Below, piece by piece: positions 27,901 to 41,576 of a stretch of 64,000 bases of DNA. Each line of letters begins with the position of its first letter. The first letter of the stretch is position 1. A program made the position numbers and the translations under genes. The stretch is from Sinotaia quadrata. Taxonomy: Eukaryota > Mollusca > Gastropoda > Architaenioglossa > Viviparidae. A model generated the notes under the pieces. That model saw only the letters and a program-made list of their open reading frames with translations. It was not told the origin of the DNA and did not search any database. The stretch lies in NCBI GenBank assembly GCA_028829895.1, contig CM054182.1:64510879-64574878 (forward strand), read 5' to 3'.

Positions 27901-30230
27901 GGACTGTTAATATAGATATTTATCATGGATTATGATGGAAAGTTAAGATGGACATAATGTATCATTATGATTCCTCACAAAACTTTTTAAACATCAAACT
28001 AGTGGGGTGTTTTTTCATTTTGAATTGCAAAAGTTCTATAATCACCAAATACTGAAACCTAAATAAACAAACTATCTTTATTTCTCACCTCTTCGGAACG
28101 GAAAGCCTGCTTGAGGTGAGTATATTTGAGGAAACGGGCAATGGGCAGCACGTTGGAACCTGTGTACATCATGATAAAGAAGAAAGCACCTGAAAGGTAA
28201 AGCCGGGATATACCCGGGTTGTCCTGCATCACCAAAAACATTAAAGAGGCAACCTTCTCCACCAGCACTGGATCAAATGTCAGCAGCAGCTGCAAAGAGA
28301 GAGAGAAAAAAATTGAATAGAAACAAGAGATCAGTTAATTCATAAAAACTAAGAACACTTTCACAAATGATTGAAGAAACAATGTCACAGTATAATGTGT
28401 GCCAATTTCTTTAACTGGAATATGGGGTTAGTGAGAAAATTTTAAAAAAACAAAAACAAACAAACCAAAAACCAAACAATTACTATTACAAAATCTTTTT
28501 CAATATAATTACAGCAAACAGAATCAACAGAGAAGGAAAGCCAAATAAACAAAATCTGGCAAAGCATGTCAATGCACTCTAAGAGCAGTTCATTATTACC
28601 ATGAAGCAAATCAATTGTGAAATGAGCTGAAAATCTCACCTGTACAATATGAGGAAGGCATGTGGCATCAGACAAGATCCGCTTGATGCGAGGCAGTGGG
28701 CGGACTATGGCCCCATCAATATCCCTTCGTAATTAAGAATTGCAAAACTGGTGAGAAATCTTGTTCTTTTCAAATCAAATTACCCTACCTAATTATGAAT
28801 TTCTGAACAGCTGATGCAACTTGCCTCTTTTACCTATTCAAAGTATCAAGAATTATTAAAACTTGCAAAACTTGTAAGAGATCTTTTAATGAAAGAATCC
28901 AAAACATAACTGCAATTACCTTATAATAAATCATTACAGGCTTTAGTTTTAAAAAAATGAGTGAACAAATAAAAAATACAAAGGAATAATTAAGTGACAT
29001 TTTAAGCCTCAATCTTCATGCATCCTAGGAGAGTGTTCACCTCAATCTATTTACTTGTTAGGATAATGCTCAGTCATTTTGATTAACATGTTGAGAATAA
29101 GTTATTGACATTTTAAGTCTCAACCATGTTACAAGCTAGTGAAATATTCATGTAAGTTACTTACTTGCTAGGATAATACTCAGTCATTTTGATTAACATG
29201 TTGAGAATCAGAGTAGCCAGGTCGCTCTCATTCATCACAGCCTGGCCGGTGGCCATCAATGTCCACTTCAGCTGAGGAACAGAATGCAGTGGTCGCCATC
29301 CATCCATTCCTTGTGCCCAGCATCTCGTTTTTCCAGTGACCACACCCTCCTCCCAAAATTCTTGCATCTAGGCAAGATTGATATTTCTAGCATGTTCATT
29401 AGGGGCAGTTCTTTCAGTGGGGAAAATCTACTTAGGTCATAAAAAAAAAAAATCTTGGTGAGGGGGGAATGGGGAGTTAAAATATTTAATTTGCCAACAA
29501 ATGATTTTAAAATTTAAAAGTTGAAACTACACCCCCTTTTTTTTAAAACACATAAAATAAATCTCTTCTGCCAAGAACGTTTGGTGGCAAGTTAATTAGT
29601 CAATACTACAATCACTAAGGGACAATAATATATTAATTTTAAAGGATGTGATATAGTTTCAATCACAACAAACATTTCATCACAGTGATGAATACCTCTT
29701 CGTAGCTGTATGGACCCAGGCGTTCTTTCTCAGCATTGCCAAAGTACCATTCCTTTTCGCTGTTCCGTTTCATGTCAGCACCAGCTTCGATCACATTGGA
29801 CTGGCAAAATGTATAAGATTAAGTAAGTAAGTGACTGAAACTTTATTATCCAAGATGAAAGGTTGTAAGGCATTAAAAAGTCCCTACTCTGTCTAAGCTG
29901 AACATACAATCATCAGTCTGGTGATGCAAGTAACCATTCAAAATACAATGATATAGTAAGTGATATTTATGAAAATACTCAAATTTAATCTTATTCTAGA
30001 ATGAAGAAGTCTATACTAACATATCTGAAAGACATGCCTATGTCATCTTATTTCATAACATTTCTTTATAATATTTAAAACAAAAACATCATCGATAACA
30101 TTCTACATGATTAAAAATCAATGCTTTTATACTGCCTTACACAAAATCTAGTCTGGAGTGTGAAGTACTATTAATTTTCTTAGAATAGTTATCTTATTTT
30201 TAACTGAACACCTCTCAATTATGGGCATTG

Positions 30231-30273
<43 letters not shown>

Positions 30274-33200
30274 CTGAATATTTTTACTTGTTTATCTTTT
30301 TTTTAAATTTAAAACATCTATACAAAACAATGATAAGGTCTTGTCCAGCCTATAAACTAAATAAATAGTTTACTTGAATTACCTTAGTGAGCTAATATAA
30401 ATCCACAGATTAAATGTGGCAACACAGTTAACTGCCAATTTAGCAGTTAGTAACTATAGTTACTTTACTTATTTCTCTGTGTTTATTTTAATTAAATGCT
30501 TTAATAAGTTGGTTAGTACAGCTGATGTGATTATATTATTTAATAAGCTGGTCAGTTTAGTTATTTCAATTATATGCTGTAATAAACTGGTCAGTATTTT
30601 ATTTAGATTACATGTTTTAATATATTGGTCAGTATATCTACTTTGATTATATTACATGCTTGAAAATGTTGGTTATTTGCTGAGTAATAGTAAACAGAGA
30701 TCGAAGTGAGTTACAAGTACATACTTGTGCTTTACATATAGAGAAGGGGCAAAGAACACTTAGTATGAGAGATAAGAATACAGAAAGCAAATTCCCAGAA
30801 AGACATAAAATATATCAAGACTCATGGAAATATTTTTAGCAAATCCTCAAAGAGAAAGACATCAAGTATATAAGGACAGATCAGAACATTTTTAACAAAC
30901 CCCCATAAAAGAATTGTAAATACAATATGATGGTTATGCTATATTCTCAAGAAATTTCATGACTGGTCAAATTCAGTTAAATATTTCTCACTGTTAATCT
31001 CATTAAACTCAAAAGAGTCAAAGAACTAAAGATGGGCAACAAAACCCTTGATTTCTTAAAAAAAAAATCTTCATTAACTCCTGAGAAAAACAGAAAACAG
31101 CAGTATGATCTCCCTTAAAAAAAATTTCCAATATTAATATTTGCCTTTGATTTTGAGATACACTTATAAGTGTTTCTTACAGTTTACAAGATAGGCACAT
31201 AATATCATGATAAAAATATATTATTTAAAAAAAAATGTGTGTTTGTGGGGAAATAAATATAATGTAAGCATCACTACCTGTCACTTCATTGATAACAATA
31301 TTTTCTCATAAAATATAATTGAGAGAAGATAAAAACAATAATATCCAAGTATCTATCTAACATAAGAAACATTATGATGGGTGATTCTGCAAGTCAAGAG
31401 CAAAAAAATAAATAAAATTTAAAAAATGCTGAGTAGTGACTGATGACAGACATGATTACATTCTGTTTCATTTCTTGCCTGCCCAAAATAGTACAAACAC
31501 ATAGAGAATGGTGAATATATTCAAGGGAAGATAATTAAGCTACATTTATTGACATAACACACATCTGATTATAAATAAAATGGATGAATAAAACAAAAGC
31601 GATAACATATTAATCAGAAAAGAAAAGACATATGCATAAAAAATGCAAACTTGAAACCAACCTGCAATGGTACTACAGCACGTGATGTATGTAAATGTGC
31701 AAGGGTTAAAAGGTCAACCAGCACTTTTATTCCATTAGCATCCATGATTTCTTTCACATTACGTTGATGGAGAATTAATTTGTGAAGGAAGCCTATCAGC
31801 CGATCCCGTTCCAGTTTATCTGTGCACTGAAAGCAAACATTCCATATGTTAAATCTAAAAACTAAGTGTTCATTCATTTTATACCAAATCTTATGCAGTT
31901 AAGTGCGATACTTGTGATTAAAATAGCAGGATTCCTGAATTACAAAGTGGACATAAATCTGAAAACAATTATGCTACTGTTATTTGGCTATTTGACTTGT
32001 AAAGTGAGGGTTGTTCTTTTTTCAAATCAATAAAAGAAAAATCTGTGTTTAAATATACAAATGAGTCGAATTGCAGTTATTTTCTAATTATAACAGTCTA
32101 GATGTCTGGTTTTGAAAAATGACAAAATTTTACATATAAGTGGTTACTTGCTAACATTACTGAAGTACGAATACTCACAGCCTGTGACTGAAATTGTGTA
32201 CTAATAAATTACTCACAGCCTATGACTGAAATTGTGTACTAATAAATTACTCACAGCCTGTGACTGAAATTGTGTACTAATAAATTACTCACAGCCTGTG
32301 ACTGAAATTGTGTACTAATAAATTACTCAGCCTGTGACTGAAATTGTGTACTAATAAATTACTCACAGCCTGTGCACTCATCATTGTACGAACACCTATG
32401 AATGGAATGGACATGAGAGAATGAGAGCGAGAAGTTGACTGGCAGAAATGAATTTGAAACATTCCCTGAACAGGACATTTTTCCAGATGTCTTTGAGGAA
32501 TTGAGAGTAAGGATCTTTGAAAGCCAGACTTGCAGCAAAGAATAGTATTCCTATGCTACCAGTGGTGATCTTTACACAGAGTCCCATGATGTCTGTTCAA
32601 CTTCTATGGACTGTGCACCACATATTCTCAACACAAAAATTTCGAGCATCACCTACTACATACCCGTTCTAGCATTCCAACAATGTACCGTGTGTCATTG
32701 AAGGCCCCAATTTCTTCATGACACCGCCCATAGACAACAGCCATTGCCTGAAGGCACATGCATTTCATGTGAATCTTAGGAGTCAGGAGAAAGCGATGAT
32801 ACAGGTCGTTGAAAAATTCATATCTGCAAAGTAAAAGCAACAATAGCTAGACAACCACAAAAATGTCATACTGTTTTACAGAAATAAAAATAAAAGAAGA
32901 AATTTGTGAAATGAAGAGCAAGACTCAAATGACTAAGAAAATCATCTGCTGTAACAAAATAGATTACTTCTCAAGAGTGTTACAACTATCTCTCCCTCTC
33001 CCCTACAAAAAAATAGATAGAAGTGGTCTGCAGAGCAGTGACAGTAAAAATAACTCTCTAAACACACTAATATGTATAGGTAAGCAATTGCTACATTAAG
33101 ATTAGCTTACAAGCTTAGCAGTACAAGCCATAATCTTTCTGGCATTAGGCACAATATCAATGAAGCAAGACTATTTCAAAAATTTTTCTCTTAGCAATGC

Positions 33201-36200
33201 AATGTAATTTAATTATTGAGAAATATGTTGTTTGTTCATGAGCAGAATATGAGTTTATAAAATAAAGCTATTGTGCTTGAGAAAGCAACAAAATTTATAT
33301 ATCAAGTGCATACATTTCTAGTTTCTAGAAACCACCATGTAATTATGAGATATCTATAAAATTTTATTGAATGGGCTAGCACAAATGGCTTATGTTGAAT
33401 TTGCTTGTCCCCATAAAAATTATAACAGCAAATGAATGTGTTGGGAAGGTGTCTATTTCATTAATGAAACTGCTTAGTTTATTTTGGCAGGGGGAAAAAC
33501 CCTCAGAAATTCCACACAAAGGATCCCGTACATGGAATCATTCTTGGCAAATCAAGTGCTTCAACCCCTCAAACTGATTTTACGTCTAGAACACACTCTG
33601 ATTTAATCTGGCATTTTACATCTAGAACACACTCTGATTTAATCTGGCATTTTACATCTAGAACACAATCTGATTTAATCTGGCATTTTACACCTAGAAC
33701 ACAATCTGATTTAATCTGGCTTTTAGGTGGAACAAAAGTATCTCAAGAAATTTGCTTAAAAGGTAAATAAGAAACAGTTTATAAAGTGAGAGAAAAAATC
33801 TTCTTTGGCTTTTCTTGTTCTTGACAAATTTGTGCATTTATGAAAAATTGTTGGCTTGTTTAACATGTTTATTTTTAAAAAAAAAACTTTAACTGCCTAA
33901 AATACAAATCCCCCCCCCCCCCCAAGATGACATTATCAATACAAACAGGCAATAATTTGCAATATTAAAAAATCTTGCTTAAGTCTTTAAAATAAAATGT
34001 TAATAAAACAGGCAATAATCTGCAATATTAAAAAATATGTACCTTAAGTCTTTAAATAAAATTTTAATAAAACAGATAATAATCTGCAATATTAAAAAAA
34101 TATCATACTTAAGTCTTTAAATAAAATTTTAATAAAACACATAATAATCTGCAATATTAACAAAATATCATACTTAAATAAAATTTTAATAAAACAGCCA
34201 ATAATCTGCAATATTAAAAACATATTACTCAAGTCTTAAAAATAAAATTTTTAAAAAACCCATCAGGAAAAGAAATAAAATTCTTGAAATGTTTGTATGT
34301 AATCTGGCATCAAGAAGTAAAAAATGTTATTCTGATCTAAATAGAACATAAAAACTACGTACGATTTCTTAATAGCACTAGTTTCCTCTGACTCCTCATC
34401 TTCTTCCAGCAAAAGACGTAAATAGTAGTCACCTACAAAACAGCAATCAAACTAGGATACAGCGGATAAAATAGTGTGCATGCTGTAAATGTGTTTGTGT
34501 TATCCTAATGATACTAAAATAATGGTGTTAAACGAAAGACATCAATGGTGCATGTACACGCATGCGCATATCAAACTAGGATACAGTGGATAAAATAGTG
34601 TGCATGCTGTAAATGTGTTTGTGTGATCCTAGTGATACATAAAATAATGGTGTTAAACGAAAGACATCAATGGTGCATGTGCACGCATGCACACACAAAC
34701 TGCCAGAAAGTTTACTTAGTCTGTGACAAACCCAAACCAATTTATGTTCTCAGAGACAGTTGTGAAAGATTTTGAGCAAAGCAAATATTAGGTAGCTATC
34801 AATCTCTTACTCTCCTTACTTAGATTCAATCCAACTAGAGGTTCACGTTTGTTGAACGTGAATTCAGAGCTTTAAACGATAAAGGAAGAATACCTATTTT
34901 GATTTCCTCAGCCAGGCAGTTGTATGGCACCTCAAATTCAGTGTGGTTCCAAGCAATGATGCAGTTCGAGCCTAGCTCCTTGTCCACATGGAATGCCCTC
35001 ATCTCATTTTCAAAAGCCTCTCTTAGTTCTTCTCGTGTCTGCAACAAGACAGATTTAAGCAGTTAGATATCACCAACCAAAATCCATATTGGAGAAATAG
35101 TGGGTGGATGGGGGCTTGCTAAATATAGATTAAAGATGGATTTATCTTCTCCTTTGGTAAGAAGTTTTCCACCTAAGGAATTACTGTGTGACAGTAAATG
35201 TTTTTCTTTAATGTTGTGGAAGAGAGAAAATATTGACAGCACCCACATATCTGCCAAGTGATTGAGACCAGTGATGTCTCATGGAGAATTACTAATAACA
35301 TAAATTAAGATTTTCATCATGTGTAATTAGTTATGGATGATTAATAATAATAATTATCATAACCAATAACTAGGGTGGTGTTGTGTCACATAACTATACT
35401 GACACTTTTGTTTATGATTAAATTAAAATTGATATTGATTATGTGGCTTGGAAGTGCAGTAAAATTACTTTCAATCACATGCACCCTAAGCCAAGTTACA
35501 TAATCTTTTTTTATTTGTAATTTGTCAACACAATAACAATGATGACAACTTTAACAAGAATGACAATTAGCAATAACAATAATAATAACAACATAATGGT
35601 TGGTCAGTGTGAGTTTCTGAATGCTAATTCTATCTCACCATCTAACACTGTGCCAAACAGATTTTGTTTGCTTTTAATCAAAAGACAACATCAACTTGAG
35701 CAAAGAAGAACAGAATCTTGCACTGTCTCTTCACTTACTCACCTTTACCAAAGTTATATTACATTTGTACCTTGTAGTTCCAGAGAAGATTGGGCTTGGC
35801 ATGGTCCCGGTTGAAGTGGTAGTAAAACAAGGGCCAATTAGCTTCACTTTTGATGCGCTGACGTCGTTTGCGCAATACAATTGGACGATCATTTTGCTGG
35901 CAGGAAACATTAAAAATGTTAAAGGTTAATAAGAATATGGGAGTAAATTTGAGTATTTTTATAAACAAACAAAGCCACTCTCATGTATTACAATTAAAAG
36001 CAAAGCAACACAAATTTTTGTTAAACTAATAGTTTTTAGGAGTTCACTAAAAGGAAAGGAAGAGTGTCACATTTATTCAACTAAAGTCACAGACATAAGG
36101 GCAACATGCTTACACACTGAAAAAAAGAAAACAGGAAGAAAAACAATTTTATTATGGTGAGGTTTATGTAGATTTACAGGAATTTACCTATTTTTCTATC

Positions 36201-39200
36201 ATATCATATCATATCATATCATATGAAAACAACAGTAATTTTATTTTATTTAGACCTTTTTCAAACAGATACTCCTAAAATTATTCTTTCCTGAGAGGTT
36301 ATGTTAAGCAGGTCTACAGGTTGTACTCACACACAAAGGCATGACTGTGTAGCTTTCTGGGTCATGCAAAGGAAAAAGCCACACTACAAGTTGTACTCAT
36401 AAAAAGGAATGATGGTGTAGTGTTCTTGGTCAAGCGAAGGAAAAAGCCACACAAAGGGAAACAAATATTACTCACTACCTGTTTTTTCTCCAAACCTATG
36501 CGAGATCTCCAGTGTTGAAGAATATCATCAATCTTTTTCTCAATCATCAGCAACTGCTGGTTCCTTTTATTCTTGTTCAGGTGATCCTGCAACAAAATTG
36601 TATGAGCATGTATTACTTGCAGAATGCAAAGTCTTTGAGAGTGCTTGTTCTCAGTTCAATAAAGCACAAGCACTTTTGCTCTTGTTCTGATGGTCCTGCA
36701 ACAGAGATTACGTCAGGAGAAGAACATTTAAACAAGCACAAGTACTCTTTGCTATTGATTATGTGGTCCTGCAACAACTACATTTTACATGTATGCTACT
36801 GGCATTTTTTTAATGCCTTCTTATGGCTAAACAAGGAGCACTGAAATGAGCCATCTATTATTGCAAAAGTAAGAATTTTTATGCACAGCCATCTATAAGA
36901 AATAGTTCATCCACTTCTGGTGCTGGACATAACTAACAAGTCTGAAAGCAAAAGTTTAAGCATCCAGCACTTGATCTTGTTACTTTTACTATTTCTAAAA
37001 ATTAGAACTTACCAGTGCCAATTTGACATTGTCTCTTATATGCAGCCGATCCACCTCATTAACAGGGACTGCATCTGTGGAATCCAGGTAAGCCAGTAGT
37101 CCAGTGGGCTGATGCATCAAGACAAATCAATTCAATTTAAAAAATGTGAGAAATTGCATCAAAACTAATGAAGTTTATATTTAGCAAGTTCAGTTTGTTC
37201 AGTAATAAAGTTAATTTAAAAGGAAAAAAATACAGCACTCACACACTCTAGTAGCTCTACTTCTATCCTTTTTCTTCATAAAATAAATAAATATAAAGCA
37301 AACTAAAATTCTCCTGCAGATTAGTTTTAAGTACGAAGTATTCTCACCAGTATTCTTTTAAGGAGGCCCATCGCTGTTGGATGTCCTGTAACCCACAGAC
37401 CAACCAAGTGTCGACTTAGCTGCCTACCATGAAAGAAGAAGATCTTATTACTATTCAAAGATTTATCATAAGAAGAATGTGATATGACTGATAACTTAGA
37501 ATGTGTTATGGCTGATAACATGCATTCTCAATAATGTTTTATTTATTTTACAGAGGTAATTTTTACACAAATAAATCTAACATGCAAACCTTTTTGTTTG
37601 AAACTCATTTGCTTTGAATTAAATACCGTAAACTTTTATTATTTTATGAATGTATTTGCTTCTTTCTAAGTGCTCATATAGATGAATAGTGCAGTAATAT
37701 TATTTTAAAAGATGGTGTATACAGCATTAGTTTCTGATCTTTGAGAAAATTAAATATTCTCTGTGATAATTATAATATGTTAGCATTATTTTGGTGACAA
37801 GTATATTCTCTGCCAGTTAAAACTGGTGCAAAATTTGTGCAAGATCAAAGAACCTTATTACTCAGTTATATGGCTTTTTGATTTCATACACGTTTTGCAC
37901 CTTACTTTTGAAAGAGCATTTTACAAAATAATTTTATTTTTCCCTCTTTATTAAGTCCCAGACTGTTTTTTAACTTCACTGTTTGCCATGCATCTTATTT
38001 TGGTTCCAAAGTAAGTTTTTTTTGATTTAAGGAGGTCATTACATTAATTACTTATCAGTTATTACTATTTTATTGAAAGAAAGAATAAAAACAGAATTTA
38101 TTTTTCTCATTAACAGAAAGCTCATGTTTTTGCATTTTGTTCAATGTATTTATTCACTGCTATAATGATCTCTGTTTTTGTGTTGCTTTGTGAATGTGTG
38201 TATATGTGTGTGGGAAAGAGAGGTTATTAATATGCAATACAAAAATTAACATAGGCTAATACATCTATAAGTGTTTTCTTTTTTTTTTATATTATCAAAC
38301 AACTTATTATTTACAACAATGGTGGGAGGGGGAACCCAAAACAATCTCAATTTTTAAAAAGTGTTTTACCTATTAGTCAGCATGCGACTGTCAGTACTCT
38401 GTGTAAACATTGCTGTGTGCAGATGTCTAGGCAGTGCTCCTTCTGCTAGAGACAGATCTTGCATCTTTGCTGCAATTTCAGCATCTCCCTCCTGGCAAAA
38501 TGATTACAGAACTTCAAAAAATGGTGCATATCATAGGATACAATAAGTGATCTGATTTATCTTTATTGTGCTCACTGCGCCAAAGCAACATCAAAGAAAA
38601 TGTACTCTTATTACTAGGAGACTAAATCATTGCAAGGACATCTGTATCTGTGCAGGATTTTGTAAACTGTTGTTGAGCTCCACTGTGACTGTCAAAGGGC
38701 CTCAAAGATTATTTCTCTATTAAAAACACTCTGAAAGGGGATGAAACTCTATCTGCAAAAGTACATGCTTCTTCTGGTTACTTTCAGTTTAAATGCAGAC
38801 AGTCTTTTTTAGATTATGGCATATATTATGCAAGCATACTTTAGAACATTGTATCATAAAGAATTAAGACCAATAACACAATTGTTATAGTAAACTGTAA
38901 AAACTGACTATAACTGTAACTTTGGTTTGCTCAAAGAAATGAAGCACAAGCAAGCAGAAAATCTTTTTTTTTCCCTGCCCAAGAATTGAACTGATTGAAT
39001 CTGTGAGAAATAACAAATTAATTTATTTCTTGAATTAATTACAGTTTTGTTGTGCAAAATATCGTCAATATTTTATCTTATCACAGGTCTTTTCATTACA
39101 GCATTATTCAGACTGTCAAAACAGTTTCAAAAATTCTTCCTGCAGAACTGATGATTAAATGAGATGCCTCTCATTTATAAGAATAATTTCTGAGGAATAA

Positions 39201-41537
39201 AGAAAAAAACCCCTGTAAACTGAAAGCATTAAAACCAGCTCCAGACACAGCAGACATATCTGAAATGTTAAACACCAAATATGAACAAAGTGGTGAAATG
39301 TTAATCAGCAAATATGAACACAGTGGTGAAATGTTAATCAGCAAATATGAACACAGTGGTGAAATGTTAAAAAGTTAAATAAAGAAAAAAGGAACAAACT
39401 TTTAAGGCTGGAACCCACACAAGATATATGAAAAAGCTTACCTCAATAATAGCCTTCATGACCATGCCCGCACCTTTAACGATAGCCATTGATGGGTGCT
39501 GCAAGCATGGATATACATTTCTATTAACCACTAAATACAAAATAACATTATACAAAGAAAATGAACACACTATAATTTCAAACACAAAACTAACAATAAA
39601 TCAAATAATAAAAATTCACACCCACCCAAAAATAAACATAATCTACCCCCTCCACAAACATAATTTTGCTGTTGTTGAAAATACTGATAAAAATAATTTT
39701 CAGGCTGTGCTTTCTCAAAAATGTGTGTGCCCTCATCAAATATATTCCCAGGAATGAAAGAATTACTAGAATTATTTATAATATAAATTGATATTGATAC
39801 AGAATTATTATGTTATGCTAGAATTGAGAAAAACTTTAAATTTTTAGCACTAAAAATAAAATAATATATGAATAAATATAAAAACTGGGAATCTTTTTAA
39901 AAAACATTATAAAATTTAAAATGTACATACTGAATACACAAAATCCAATATCATTTATTAGTTTCACAGTGTATGAAGTGATGACTTAAGTTCTTTACCT
40001 GCTATACATGTTGGAAAATTCACACTACAAATATATATATATATAAGTGATATAAGTGAAATAATTTATGCATCTGATTCATCATTAAAACAAAAAAAAA
40101 ATAAGTGATTGAAGATAATATTTTCAAATTACTCATTACTCTTTACACCTACAAATATATTTTAAACATTCACTACAGTAAGTGCCAAAATTAACATTAA
40201 TCATATACAAAACACATCTATGTTTTGATGAAGTGCCAAAATCAATCTGATTTTATTTGGTTTCTATTGATTGGTTCATTTTGCCCCCAAACTGAAAATT
40301 GTCTAAATAAGTCAAAAAGCTTCTTTGATGAATTTCAAGATAAAAACAAATTAAAAAAAAAAATAGTATGTACCTGGAAGAGTTTAAAGATGATCCTCCC
40401 ATTAGCTGCAACAAGCTCTAGTAGCATGTCAAACTGTGTGCCATCTGTTGTCTCGCTATATGGAGCACATAGTGCAAAGGTCAAGAAGTCAAGCATGGCA
40501 GAAATGACCAGGGCACCAGACTCGTGAACCTGACAGCACACAACCCAAATACCTTCATTTGCACAACAACAATGCTAACCATGCATAAAATATTAGGGAC
40601 AAATATTCTATAACCAAACAAGACTACAGGAATCATGATGTCTAAAATGTAACAGTGATGAATTTATCATAATTGTAACTGTAATAAATTTATCATAACT
40701 ATAACAGTAATGGATTTATTATAAATGTAACAGAATGAATATATTATAAATGCACACATCTGGACATTATGCAATTGCAAGAAACATAAAGAAGCGTTTT
40801 CTGCACAACTCTGATTTCATAGGCCCTAACAGAACCAGGGACAGTTTTTATGTGACTCTTTAAAATGGCTTAAGCCACAATGATAAAGACTGCAAATATC
40901 TTGAACTATGGAAAAAAGAAAAAAATATGTGTGTGAATATTGTCTGAACTATCTTATCTCATGAAAGTAAACAGGGCTTGGGCACTTGGTAATGGACAGA
41001 AATAGCTCAAATGCTGGGGAAATTCAAAGTGAAGTTAACAAAATCTGCAACACAATGAAGATGAATTTGAAGTCAGTTCAGGCGTAAAAAAATCTAAGTA
41101 TCACACAAGTCAAGCAGTATCCAAATCTTGATTGAACTCACCACATGGTTGTTGAACATCTCCATCAGAGCTTCAAGGAACTTGCGTGAGGACATAAGTG
41201 ATGTTTTATTCAACTGCTCTTGTCGTAAATCGTAGTTGTCATGCATTGGCTATAAAACAACAAAACAATTCCCCCCAAATGTTTGCTTTTCTTCCAATGA
41301 ACACTAATACAAGAAAACCAAAATCAGATTTATAGATTCTTATTATGAAGCTGTCAGTAAAAGCAAGAATTTTTTAAAATTATAAAATAATGTAGTTTTT
41401 TTTAATGTAAAATAAGGTATTTTTTATGTAAAATAAGGTATTTTTTAAATGTAAAATAAGGTATTTTTTAAATGTAAAATAAGGTAGTTTTTTAAATACC
41501 TGCCAGGTATCCCACACCCTTGGTAACTGCACTCAGG

Positions 41538-41576
<39 letters not shown>

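Noticed and set aside
36200..36224. Possible CRISPR-like or regulatory repeat
   Set aside because: It is a simple pentanucleotide microsatellite in a eukaryotic intron, without spacers.
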